The notes beneath the pieces are model-generated. The model did no database searches. It had not been told where the DNA came from and saw only the letters and a list, made by a program, of their open reading frames with translations. A DNA stretch of 64,000 nt from Paenibacillus wynnii (GTDB taxonomy: Bacteria; Bacillota; Bacilli; Paenibacillales; Paenibacillaceae), in contig NZ_JQCR01000002.1 in the NCBI RefSeq assembly GCF_000757885.1, positions 1-64,000 on the forward strand, in the 5' to 3' direction. Shown one piece after another: positions 13,874 to 21,723 of the stretch. The translations under genes and the position numbers were made by a program. Positions within the stretch are counted from its first letter, which is position 1. Every line of letters starts with the position of its first letter.

Positions 13874-15310
13874 GTGCGAGTTGCTGGTTATGTCAGAGTA
13901 AGTACAGATGAACAAGCGGAACAAGGAAATTCACTATTTGAGCAGCAAGAACGCATGACTGCATATTGTAGAGCTATGAATTGGGAATCACCCACCTTTT
14001 TTATTGACGACGGTTATAGTGCAAAGAACTTAAAAAGACCAGCTGTAGATCGCTTGGTTAAGGAAGTTAGCCAACAGAAGTTCGATGTTGTTCTTAATAC
14101 AAAATTGGATAGACTTTGCCGGAATTTACTAGACTTATTACAGACAGTCAGTCACTTTCAAACATATAACTGCGCATATGTTTCCGTCTCCGAGGGATTT
14201 GATACATCAACAGCGGTAGGGCGTATGACTATGCATGTCCTCGGTGCCTTCGCAGAATTCGAACGTGAGCGTATTCGTGAACGTGTGAAGGATAATATGA
14301 TTTCACTTGCTAAAAACACTCACAAGGCATTGGCAATACCTTGTTTTGGTTATGACATTATTGATGGACATTATGCAATAAATCAAAATGAAGCTGAAAG
14401 TGTTAAGTATATTTTTGATTTAATATTACAGGGATACGGTCATCGTTCTATATCAATTTCATTAAATGACAAAGGAATCGTTACAAAAAGAGGTAAGTCC
14501 TGGGATCAAATTAATGTCAAGCGCTTGATAAATAATAGAACTCTGTGCGGTACACGTATTTTCAATATGAGAGAGAATATAGATGGAAAAATTAAAATCC
14601 GTGACGAGTCTGAATGGGTTGTTGTTGAAAATAATCATCCTGCTATAATCGAGCCATCAATATTTGAAGAAGCTCAAGAGATAATGAACTCTAGGAAGCC
14701 GGCCAGAAAACATGCTGAGAGCGAAACTTATCTTTTGACAGGACTAGTGTATTGCTCTCATTGTAACAATACAATGGGTGGACAAACTAATCGTAGTAAA
14801 AATAAATACGGAGAGTACGAGTATTTTCGTTATATTTGTTCATCCTACGTCCGTAAAGGAGGATGTAAATACCATGCGGTTCATCGTAACGATCTAGAAA
14901 GTTCAGTGATTAATGAAATACGCCAACTGGCATCTAAATCAAATAAAGAAGTTGTTGTGATTACTAACTCAAGAAGCAAAGAAGCTGAAAAAATAGAATT
15001 AAAAAATGCTCTAGCAAAAGTAGATAAAAAAATGCAGCGTCAAATTGAAGCATACGAGAATGAACTTATTTCTGCAGAGGATCTTAAAAAAGCACGGACG
15101 AGAGTTGAAAACGAAAAAGAGCGACTTTTAAAAGATCTCATGAATTTGGAAAATAAATATACGGATGCTAATGTAATACACCAGCGGGCTAAAGATTTAA
15201 TAGGTGAGATTGATGGGATTGATCGGAAACGCTCAAAGTTTTTAATAAGACAACTTATTGATCAAATTGATTATAAGGACGGAGAATATTCAATCACTTG
15301 GCGAATATAA
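13874..15310 (+). CDS. Large serine recombinase (phage integrase)
   Basis: A 478-residue serine integrase. Residues 1-145 are the resolvase-type catalytic domain, with Ser10 in GYVRVS and the RLCRNLLDLL and ERERIRERVKDN segments. Residues 155-280 form the recombinase domain, with the zinc ribbon at Cys294/Cys297 and Cys322/Cys331 and a coiled-coil arm at about 365-450. The start is GTG at 13874 after GAAGGAG. The length equals phiC31/TP901-1-type enzymes that integrate without host factors. It ends 25 bases before the point where cotJC is interrupted, so it is almost certainly the enzyme that made the insertion. It belongs to a cI-int unit. Confidence 0.95.
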   Translation: MRVAGYVRVSTDEQAEQGNSLFEQQERMTAYCRAMNWESPTFFIDDGYSAKNLKRPAVDRLVKEVSQQKFDVVLNTKLDRLCRNLLDLLQTVSHFQTYNCAYVSVSEGFDTSTAVGRMTMHVLGAFAEFERERIRERVKDNMISLAKNTHKALAIPCFGYDIIDGHYAINQNEAESVKYIFDLILQGYGHRSISISLNDKGIVTKRGKSWDQINVKRLINNRTLCGTRIFNMRENIDGKIKIRDESEWVVVENNHPAIIEPSIFEEAQEIMNSRKPARKHAESETYLLTGLVYCSHCNNTMGGQTNRSKNKYGEYEYFRYICSSYVRKGGCKYHAVHRNDLESSVINEIRQLASKSNKEVVVITNSRSKEAEKIELKNALAKVDKKMQRQIEAYENELISAEDLKKARTRVENEKERLLKDLMNLENKYTDANVIHQRAKDLIGEIDGIDRKRSKFLIRQLIDQIDYKDGEYSITWRI

Positions 15311-15343
15311 ATAAGTTGTGTCTCACTATACAAAAGGATCTCC
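15311..15343. other. Prophage-host junction (att site) in cotJC
   Basis: Codons GDP of cotJC (15335-15343) still match the family, but the following FV-stop (15326-15334) does not: relatives continue with about 63 more residues. The crossover therefore lies around 15332-15337, directly beyond the integrase stop. The exact 2-base core cannot be fixed without the other junction. Confidence 0.75.
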
Positions 15344-15706
15344 CTTGGCCTGAATATAAGCTGCCGTCCATGGAACCCCCGCTGAATTCTGGTAGAACAA
15401 GGCATGATCACGCTGAGCATAGTTCGGACCGAGACCGGCGGCCTCTAGCTGCTCTAAGGTGGCGTCCTTCGTCAGCTTGTAAATCATAGTAGCAATCATC
15501 TCGAGGTGAGCAAATTCTTCGGTGGAAATATCATTTAACACACCAATAACCTTGTCAGGAATAGTATACCTTTGGTTCATATAGCGCAGCGCTGCTGCGA
15601 GCTCACCGTCTGCACCTCCATACTGCTCCGTCAAATAACGGGCCATCCGGACATCGCATTTACTAACCCGAACCGGGTATTGCAGCTTCTTCTCATATAT
15701 CCACAT
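15326..15706 (-). pseudogene. cotJC: cotJC, 5' part, interrupted by the prophage
   Basis: The first 126 codons of CotJC, a manganese-catalase-like protein of the inner spore coat. MWIYEKKLQYPVRVSKCD and GGADGELAAALRYMNQRYTIPDK are nearly identical in pattern to B. subtilis CotJC (189 residues). Glu35, Glu64 and His67 are the first half of the di-metal ligands; the second Glu and His lie in the missing C-terminal third. The frame ends at a TAG supplied by phage DNA. If the prophage excises, an intact gene would be restored; otherwise the product is truncated. It is the last gene of a cotJABC operon. Confidence 0.9.
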
Positions 15707-15762
15707 GCGGAAGCTTCCCCTCCTTAGTAACTTGCTAGTAACTCATCAACATCTTTAATGTG

Positions 15763-16029
15763 TTAGACCTGCCAAGGCCAAGGACTTTGGCTCCATTCCC
15801 ATGGGCATTTTGAATAAGCACGGCCAAAATTCTGAAGCGGTCCGTATAGCTCCTGAAATTGCTTAGCCATACGTGTACGTTCCTGGGTTAGTTGATTAAA
15901 CTGCTGAATACTCCTTAAATCCCCGGGATGAGTATTAAGGTATAGGTTCAGCTCTACCAATGCAAAATCGACAATTTGTAATTGCTCCAGCATTTCATAG
16001 TAGCGGGGCTCGCAAGGATTTGCCTCCAT
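15763..16029 (-). CDS. cotJB: Spore coat protein CotJB
   Basis: An 88-residue protein (MEANPCEPRYYEMLEQLQIVDFAL ... PWEWSQSPWPWQV). The ELNLYLNTHPGD and FNQLTQERTRMAKQF segments and the Trp-rich end are typical of CotJB, needed with CotJA and CotJC in the mother-cell-made spore coat. The start is ATG 16029 with GGAGG nine bases upstream, two bases after the cotJA stop. It lies 57 bases before cotJC in the same operon, normally under SigE. Confidence 0.92.
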   Translation of the reverse strand: MEANPCEPRYYEMLEQLQIVDFALVELNLYLNTHPGDLRSIQQFNQLTQERTRMAKQFQELYGPLQNFGRAYSKCPWEWSQSPWPWQV

Positions 16030-16031
16030 AC

Positions 16032-16256
16032 CTAGTTCCCTCCTCTGCACTTGGATTCATATGGACTGAAAAGTGCCGGCCAAAGTGTACCCGCTTTTAA
16101 GGCCTCGGGTAAACTAAACTGCGGCAGATCCGGCGGCTGATAGCCAATATACTGATTGGGCGGCACGACATACGTCTTGAACGGTTTTGGCGGACAGGGA
16201 TCAAACGGCCCCCTATACGGTGTGTACACTCGTTCCTGAGAATCCAAAGTTAACAT
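16032..16256 (-). CDS. cotJA: Spore coat protein CotJA
   Basis: A 74-residue Pro/Tyr-rich protein. YTPYRGPFDPCPPKPFKTYVV and SLPEALKAGTLWPALFSPY are the marks of CotJA, first gene of the cotJ operon. AAGGAGG precedes the ATG by a few bases. It acts with CotJB and CotJC in coat assembly. The region upstream (16257-16400) should hold the SigE promoter, but I could not pick a convincing one. Confidence 0.92.
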   Translation of the reverse strand: MLTLDSQERVYTPYRGPFDPCPPKPFKTYVVPPNQYIGYQPPDLPQFSLPEALKAGTLWPALFSPYESKCRGGN

Positions 16257-16428
16257 CCTCCTTTACTCATTTCACTGCACACGTGACAGCTATTTTGAGC
16301 GCTTACCTTCGTAACTAATTTATGACGGGATTCGAAGGAATAAGACGGATACCGTAAAAAAAATCCAGCTGGCACATAGCCAACCGTTTCGCACCACCTA
16401 CCTGTTGCGAAACACCCTCCTCCCACCT

Positions 16429-16680
16429 ATTCCTGCACTTTATACAACATTCCAGCTCCCAGTACACGAATTACTCACCTATTCCTGCACTTTATACAAC
16501 ATTCCAGCTCCCAACACACCCGATTCCCACCAATTCCTGCACTTTATACAAGATTTCAGCCTCCAACACACCCCTTACCCATCGATTCCTGCACTTTCTA
16601 CAACATTTCAGCTCCCAGTACACGAATTACTCACCTATTCCTGCACTTTATACAATATCCAGCTCCCAGCACACCTTCCA
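16429..16680. repeat. 52-bp tandem repeat, about five copies
   Basis: The unit begins ATTCCTGCACTTTATACAA and recurs with an exact 52-bp period at 16429, 16481, 16533, 16585 and 16637. Copies 1, 2, 4 and 5 share CAGCTCCCA; copies 1 and 4 also share GTACACGAATTACTCACCT. Because 52 is not a multiple of three, the block is not a coding repeat. It lies between the cotJ operon and the terminator of the next gene, in a 570-base gene-free stretch (16257-16828). Confidence 0.9.
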
Positions 16681-16746
16681 GCCAGAGGAACACCCATTAT
16701 TACTCCACAAGGCTGCTAACCTCCAGGAATATAAGGGATTAGAGCA

Positions 16747-16790
16747 CAAAAAAACCTTACCCCACGAGCAAAAACACTCATTGGGTAAGG
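16747..16790 (-). terminator. Terminator of the CNNM/CBS gene
   Basis: On the leftward strand CCTTACCC and GGGTAAGG pair around a 20-base loop and are followed by TTTTTTTG. It lies about 40 bases after the stop at 16829. Confidence 0.8.
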
Positions 16791-16828
16791 TATTATTCGT
16801 ACAATTAAATTTTCATTTACATTACAGT

Positions 16829-18157
16829 CTACTCGTTTGCCTCATCTGTATCCGCTGTGTCATCCTCTTCCTGAGCAGGACGCTCACGGTGAATATTAAT
16901 TCTGGTTATCCGCAGCCGGGTAGATTCCTCCACTTCAAAAATGACACCGTCAATCATCACGCGTTTGCCTTTTGATGGATTGCCCTCCAGTTCCTTGAAC
17001 AGCCAGCCGCCGATGGAATCGACTTCTTCATCTTCGATGATTACACCGGTCAGTTCATTTACATCTTCAATGAGCATTCGACCTTCAACAGAGATATGGT
17101 CTCCATTCCGCTCTACGCTAGGCCGTTCATCCTCGAACTCATCATGCAAATCACCGACAATCTCTTCGAGAATCTCCTCGGCTGTCAGTAATCCTGCTGT
17201 TCCGCCATATTCATCCACAACGAGTGTAAGTTGGGACTTATTTTTTTGCATCAGCTTTAATACATGACTAATTTCCATGGATTCCGGCACATTCAAAATC
17301 GGACGAACCAGAGAAGTTAGATCATTTTGCTGCTCCGGCGGGGCAAATAAAAGGTCAGTAATATGGATAAAACCGATAATCCGATCCTTATCTTCAAAAG
17401 CAACCGGGTACCGGGAATGCTTAGTTTCAGTAATGATACGCATGTTGTCTTCCAGCGATAAATTACTGTACAGAACATCCATATCTGTTCGCGGAAGCAT
17501 GACTTCACGAGCCAGCAAATCGGAGAATTCAAAAATATTATCCATCAGCTTCATCTCGTCCTTATCAAGGACTCCGCTTTTCGCGGATTGGTTCATCAAA
17601 ATGCGAATCTCCTCTTCGGAGTGAGCAGCCTCAGCTTCGTTGGCAGGCTCCACACCTACTAGCCGCAGCAGAGCATTAGCAGATGCGTTAAGCACCCAGA
17701 TCACAGGCAAGAACAGATTATAAAAGAACATTAGAGGTGCAGACAATAGCAAAGCAGAACCTTCTGTTCTCTGAATAGCCAAGGACTTCGGTGCCAACTC
17801 ACCCAGTACAATATGTAAGAAAGTAATAATCGAGAAACCGATAATAACCGATACCGTAGCAATTAAGGTATGATCCGTAATCCCCATTTTGAACATTAGC
17901 GGCTCTACGAGCAGCTCCGAGATTGCCGGTTCACCTACCCAACCTAATCCAAGTGAAGCTAAGGTAATCCCAAACTGAGTGGCGGACAAGTAAGAATCCA
18001 GCCTCCTATTAACCTTGAGCGCGTACCCTGCCATTTTATTGCCTTCACTAACCAGCTGTGTCAAACGTGACTGCCTGACTTTAACAAGTGAGAATTCAGC
18101 AGCTACGAATACACCGTTTAATAAAACGAGCACCAGAACCAGCAAAAGATTAAGCAT
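16829..18157 (-). CDS. CNNM/CBS-domain membrane protein (hemolysin C/CorC-like, UPF0053)
   Basis: A 442-residue membrane protein. Residues 1-190 are a DUF21/CNNM domain with an N-terminal hydrophobic segment (LLLVLVLVLLNGVFVAAEFSLV) and three further membrane spans. Residues 205-330 are a pair of CBS domains (PRTDMDVLYSNLSLEDNM; KNKSQLTLVVDEYGGTAGLLT). The C-terminal 80 residues are the CorC/HlyC transporter-associated domain. The family includes B. subtilis YhdP/YrkA/YqhB-type proteins, linked to magnesium or other cation efflux. The hemolysin name is historical. The start is chosen at ATG 18157 after GGGAG; a longer frame starts at 18187. Confidence 0.88.
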   Translation of the reverse strand: MLNLLLVLVLVLLNGVFVAAEFSLVKVRQSRLTQLVSEGNKMAGYALKVNRRLDSYLSATQFGITLASLGLGWVGEPAISELLVEPLMFKMGITDHTLIATVSVIIGFSIITFLHIVLGELAPKSLAIQRTEGSALLLSAPLMFFYNLFLPVIWVLNASANALLRLVGVEPANEAEAAHSEEEIRILMNQSAKSGVLDKDEMKLMDNIFEFSDLLAREVMLPRTDMDVLYSNLSLEDNMRIITETKHSRYPVAFEDKDRIIGFIHITDLLFAPPEQQNDLTSLVRPILNVPESMEISHVLKLMQKNKSQLTLVVDEYGGTAGLLTAEEILEEIVGDLHDEFEDERPSVERNGDHISVEGRMLIEDVNELTGVIIEDEEVDSIGGWLFKELEGNPSKGKRVMIDGVIFEVEESTRLRITRINIHRERPAQEEDDTADTDEANE

Positions 18158-18205
18158 CAATCTCCCTACTTCGAATTCCGTATGCACTATAATAACGCCC
18201 CATTT

Positions 18206-19348
18206 CTACAGAGTAATCGCTTTTCTTGTTTTAAAATCAACATTTGGATAATACATATCCGCTACCAGAAGATTAGGCCCGCAGCAGCCAGCTGCGTCAC
18301 AGTGACAATTTACCTTCTGATTCAACGGGTGCTGTGACTGCCACTCTGCAAATATATCGTCCAGCTTGCGGTTTGCGATGTTGCCAAAAGCCGCAATATC
18401 GGCGAAGTCAGTAACAAAGACATCTCCGGTAAACATATTTACGTTAACACGGTTTCGTCCATCCGGATCGTTCCGAAGTGTAACATTTTTCTCCGAGCGT
18501 AATCTGCGCAGAAGATCTTGATCTTCCTCCAGAACACTGCAAGCGAAGAAGGGCAAAGTCCCAAATAACATCCAAAGCTCTGGATCACGTGTATCCAAAA
18601 GTGAGCGGATAGCATCCGCCATTTCCCTCAGGGACAGAACCGGCAGTGCGGAAGCAAAGCTGGTAGCATACATCGGATGCACTTCATGCCTTTTAGCTCC
18701 CATATCCCGGATCAGCTTATGAATCTCCGGCAGCTTAGTATGTGTCCGATAGTTGATCATTGATTCCGCGGAGATAAGCATTCCATCTTCACTTAGGCGG
18801 CGGGAATTCTCAATCATCGTCTCATATAGTCGATAAGCGGCTTGTTTGGACACGGCATGACCGCTGTTTGCAAAGCCTACCTCGTGAAAGTCATCGCCAT
18901 TTACATAGTTAAAGGATATATGCATAACGTCCAGATAAGGCAGCAGCTTCTCGTAACGGCCTAAGGGCATGGTAAGATTCGAATTAATCTGTGAACGTAC
19001 TCCACGCTCCTTGGCATATTTCAGCAAAGGTACTATTATATTATCTACAGTATCGGCCCGAAACATCGGCTCTCCGCCAGTTATGCTAATGGTCTGCAAA
19101 TGTTCTACTTCATCCAATCGGGACAGCATTTGCTTCAGCGGCAGCATTTCTCCTTCTCTAAGAGTTAGACTATCCCCTACAGCACAATGCTCACACCGCA
19201 TATTGCATAAATTCGTAACCGTCATCTCCACACTGGTTAGTACATGCCGTCCATGACTTCGCAGAGAGGTAATCGGATCCCACGGATCATAGCTTGGCGA
19301 CAGTTCCTTCAATGATAATGATGAGGGTCTATATCCATTCATTAACAA
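18206..19348 (-). CDS. yfkAB: Radical SAM protein of the YfkAB type
   Basis: A 380-residue protein. The radical SAM cluster motif Cys48-x3-Cys52-x2-Cys55 lies in TVTNLCNMRCEHC, followed by ISITGGEPMF. Near the C-terminus NCHCDAAGCCGPNLLVADMYYP gives the extra CxCxxxxC motif for which the YfkAB family is named. The product probably carries additional iron-sulfur clusters and modifies a peptide or small molecule; the substrate is unknown. It is monocistronic, with a 190-base upstream gap that includes the structured element at 19506-19573. Confidence 0.85.
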   Translation of the reverse strand: MLMNGYRPSSLSLKELSPSYDPWDPITSLRSHGRHVLTSVEMTVTNLCNMRCEHCAVGDSLTLREGEMLPLKQMLSRLDEVEHLQTISITGGEPMFRADTVDNIIVPLLKYAKERGVRSQINSNLTMPLGRYEKLLPYLDVMHISFNYVNGDDFHEVGFANSGHAVSKQAAYRLYETMIENSRRLSEDGMLISAESMINYRTHTKLPEIHKLIRDMGAKRHEVHPMYATSFASALPVLSLREMADAIRSLLDTRDPELWMLFGTLPFFACSVLEEDQDLLRRLRSEKNVTLRNDPDGRNRVNVNMFTGDVFVTDFADIAAFGNIANRKLDDIFAEWQSQHPLNQKVNCHCDAAGCCGPNLLVADMYYPNVDFKTRKAITL

Positions 19349-19505
19349 AACTCCTTCAAAAGCTTATACGCTTATTTCCTTTATTAACCTAAAATAAATC
19401 CAGATCAACATTCTTTTACCCTATATCATACCACGAAGATCAAAAAAACTGCATAAAGGCTCTTAATCCCTTGTCCCAACAGCCATTTATTCAGCAATAA
19501 AACAG

Positions 19506-19573
19506 AATGCAGCGGGAACGGTCAGGGATTCCGGCATAGTCCGGGTTCCGCTCACTCGTCTCCTCGCTGCATT
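19506..19573 (-). other. Structured intergenic element with three nested stems
   Basis: AATGCAGCG (19506-19514) and CGCTGCATT (19565-19573) are perfect 9-base arms. Inside, GGAAC pairs with GTTCC and a CCGG/CCGG hairpin is innermost. It lies 30 bases after the HD-GYP stop on the leftward strand. No T run follows, so it may be an RNA-stability element or a small RNA rather than a terminator. Confidence 0.4.
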
Positions 19574-19602
19574 AAGAATGGAGATCCGTTAAGATGATCA
19601 TC

Positions 19603-20700
19603 CTATTGTTGTATGGGCTCACCCTGATCTGCAACATCTGAAATCACTACAGAGAGCGCTTTGCTGAGATCATACTCAAAAGGAGTTACAGTTTCTCCTT
19701 CGGCACCTGTCAGCACACGCACAATAGGTCTATGGGGAGTACTGGGATCAATCTTTACCACAACTCCACTTTCCCCGGTGCTCAGCTTAACCGTAAGACC
19801 GAGTGGGTAAATCGCTACACGATCACGGAACAACTCCAGCTGCTTCTGCTCGTATAGCGTACCCGAACCGACATAAAGTGCTTCCACTGCTTGGTGCGGC
19901 AGCATCGCTTTTTTGTAGATCCGGTTAGAGGTCATAGCATCATAGGAGTCGGCTACACCCAACCATTTGGCGTATTCATGAATTTGTGGTCCTGTCAGAC
20001 CGCGGGGATACCCGGATCCATCAATCCGTTCATGATGCTGTAGTGCGCAATGTGCAGCCAATAATGGAATGTTAGGCTCTTCTTTTAATATCCGGTAGCC
20101 AATCTCAGTATGAGCCTGCATATGGCGGAATTCTTCATCGCTCAGCATGCCAGGCTTCTGGACGATTTTAACCGGGATTTGAGTTTTTCCGATATCATGC
20201 AGTAGAGAACCCAGGCCAATCACTTTCAGATCGTTCTTGCTGTAACCATGAGCAATACCAAGTACCAAAGTATAAAGACACACGTTTAGGGAGTGAACGT
20301 ATAAGTAATTGTCAGCCGTATGCATATCAAGAAGCATGATCATTGGATCTACCTGTGAAGACATATCATCTAGAATGTAGTCCATAATTTTAGAGAATTT
20401 TTTGTCCAGATGGTAAAAGCCCTTTGTAATCGTTGATGCACCTGTCATATCTTGAAATTGGTTCCTGATCACCTTAAGAGCCTGATTGCGGGTTTCATCC
20501 TGCAGCATCCCCGAGATAATCACGTCATCTGTTAGAGCATCCTCAATATATATATAACCGATGTCCATCTTGGCAAGCCGATTGATGATTGGAGTCGTAA
20601 GTTCGGCTCCTTCCGCCAGCAAAATCAGTCCTTCATCATTATAAATTTTTTTACCTAGCCTCATACCAGCCTGAAGCTGATTCACGGATACTAAACGCAC
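19603..20700 (-). CDS. HD-GYP domain protein, probable c-di-GMP phosphodiesterase
   Basis: A 365-residue protein. Residues 1-120 form an N-terminal sensory/DUF3391-like part (MRLVSVNQLQAGMRLGKKIYN). The HD-GYP domain follows, with LLHDIGKTQIP, the HHERIDGSGYPRGL motif and GVADSYDAMTSNRIYKKAM. All hallmark residues (HD, HH, GYP) are present, so hydrolysis of cyclic di-GMP is likely. A C-terminal 50-residue beta-rich tail is typical of Bacillales members. It is related to the protein at 24093-25133. There is no transmembrane segment, so it is cytoplasmic. Confidence 0.88.
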   Translation of the reverse strand: MRLVSVNQLQAGMRLGKKIYNDEGLILLAEGAELTTPIINRLAKMDIGYIYIEDALTDDVIISGMLQDETRNQALKVIRNQFQDMTGASTITKGFYHLDKKFSKIMDYILDDMSSQVDPMIMLLDMHTADNYLYVHSLNVCLYTLVLGIAHGYSKNDLKVIGLGSLLHDIGKTQIPVKIVQKPGMLSDEEFRHMQAHTEIGYRILKEEPNIPLLAAHCALQHHERIDGSGYPRGLTGPQIHEYAKWLGVADSYDAMTSNRIYKKAMLPHQAVEALYVGSGTLYEQKQLELFRDRVAIYPLGLTVKLSTGESGVVVKIDPSTPHRPIVRVLTGAEGETVTPFEYDLSKALSVVISDVADQGEPIQQ

Positions 20701-20845
20701 CTTAGCTCACTCCTGCCTTTAACGGTAAATTATCTTATCTGAATGGAAACCTTTTGTGTGCATTGTACTTATACCGTTACTTCTAAAAGAACATGCAATT
20801 GTGCCAAAAAAATGCCTTATCCGTGCTGTGTTATAAGGAATCGAA

Positions 20846-21673
20846 TTAGCGCATAATAAACAACCAGAAAACGGCCGCTAATATAAATCGATAGATAGCG
20901 AAATGGGTCAATCTAATTTTTTGAATCAATTTCATAAATACGATTACCACAAGATAAGCTACAACAAAAGAGATAAGGAAGCCGATTACAAAATACCCGA
21001 TAGTCTCACTAGTAAAATAGGTGTACGAATCAAGCAGTTCGTAGCCTGAAGCTGCACACATAATAGGGATTGCAATCAGGAAGGAAAAATCCGCCGAGGC
21101 CCTATAGCTGACGCCGCTCAACATACCACCTGAAATGGTAGAGCCTGAACGGGAGAAACCAGGCCATAATACCGAAATAATCTGATAGAGACCAATCGCC
21201 AACGCCTGTCCGTAAGACAAATCGTCTAGTTCATGGGCAGTGATGCGGATTTTGCGTTTATTAACCCACTCTGCAACAATCATCAGAATCCCGCCGGCTA
21301 CCAGTGCCCACAGCACGGTGGTAGCCCCGAAAAGGCCTTTGATAAAGTCACGGGCAAAGAATGCAACTCCAAGTGCGGGAGCGATTCCCAAAAAGATGTG
21401 GAGCAGATTCAGACGGGCTCGCGGCATTACCCCGCCTCTTTCCGAAGGACTACGGCCTAATCCGAATAAACTTAAGACACGTTGACGATAGACTAGAGCA
21501 ATAGCGAGAATAGCTCCTAATTGAATCACGATTTCAAATGTTTTCATAATCGGTTCTTGTTCAGCGAAGCCTAATAGATTCGCCGTAAGAATCATATGTC
21601 CAGTAGAAGAGACGGGAATGAATTCGGTAATACCTTCGACTATAGCTAAGATTATGGCTGTAATTGTATCCAT
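20846..21673 (-). CDS. uppP: Undecaprenyl-diphosphatase UppP (BacA)
   Basis: A 275-residue integral membrane protein. The first signature VEGITEFIPVSSTGHMIL (residues 13-30) and the second, PGFSRSGSTISGGM (about 170-183), hold the catalytic Glu, His and Arg of the BacA family. It recycles undecaprenyl pyrophosphate to the monophosphate carrier for cell-wall synthesis and gives low-level bacitracin resistance. Length and the eight or so hydrophobic segments are normal. The ATG at 21673 is preceded by GGAGG. Confidence 0.95.
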   Translation of the reverse strand: MDTITAIILAIVEGITEFIPVSSTGHMILTANLLGFAEQEPIMKTFEIVIQLGAILAIALVYRQRVLSLFGLGRSPSERGGVMPRARLNLLHIFLGIAPALGVAFFARDFIKGLFGATTVLWALVAGGILMIVAEWVNKRKIRITAHELDDLSYGQALAIGLYQIISVLWPGFSRSGSTISGGMLSGVSYRASADFSFLIAIPIMCAASGYELLDSYTYFTSETIGYFVIGFLISFVVAYLVVIVFMKLIQKIRLTHFAIYRFILAAVFWLFIMR

Positions 21674-21723
21674 AAAATCCTCCTGATCCGTATATATCTA
21701 TTAAACGCTAACTTTTTTGAATA

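Larger units (their letters stand above)
1..15335. mobile_element. Prophage, right (lysogeny/early) end, integrated in cotJC
   Basis: A serine integrase and LexA-like repressor at the right edge, a divergent Cro-like gene, an antirepressor, a replication initiator, a RecU-like resolvase, an HNH protein and a chain of small overlapping leftward genes together identify a temperate phage. The right boundary falls between the integrase stop (15310) and codon GDP of cotJC (15335-15343), where the reading frame of the host gene stops matching its family. No capsid, portal, terminase, tail or lysis genes are visible, so the other boundary should lie to the left of position 1. Pseudogenes at 412-697 and 1628-2056 show some decay, although the main early genes are intact. 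Confidence 0.9.

Noticed and set aside
16405..16719. Open frame across the 52-bp repeats, or a CRISPR array
   Set aside because: The repeat period is not a multiple of three, so the protein is not periodic. Units are contiguous and show no unique spacers, and no cas gene is nearby.
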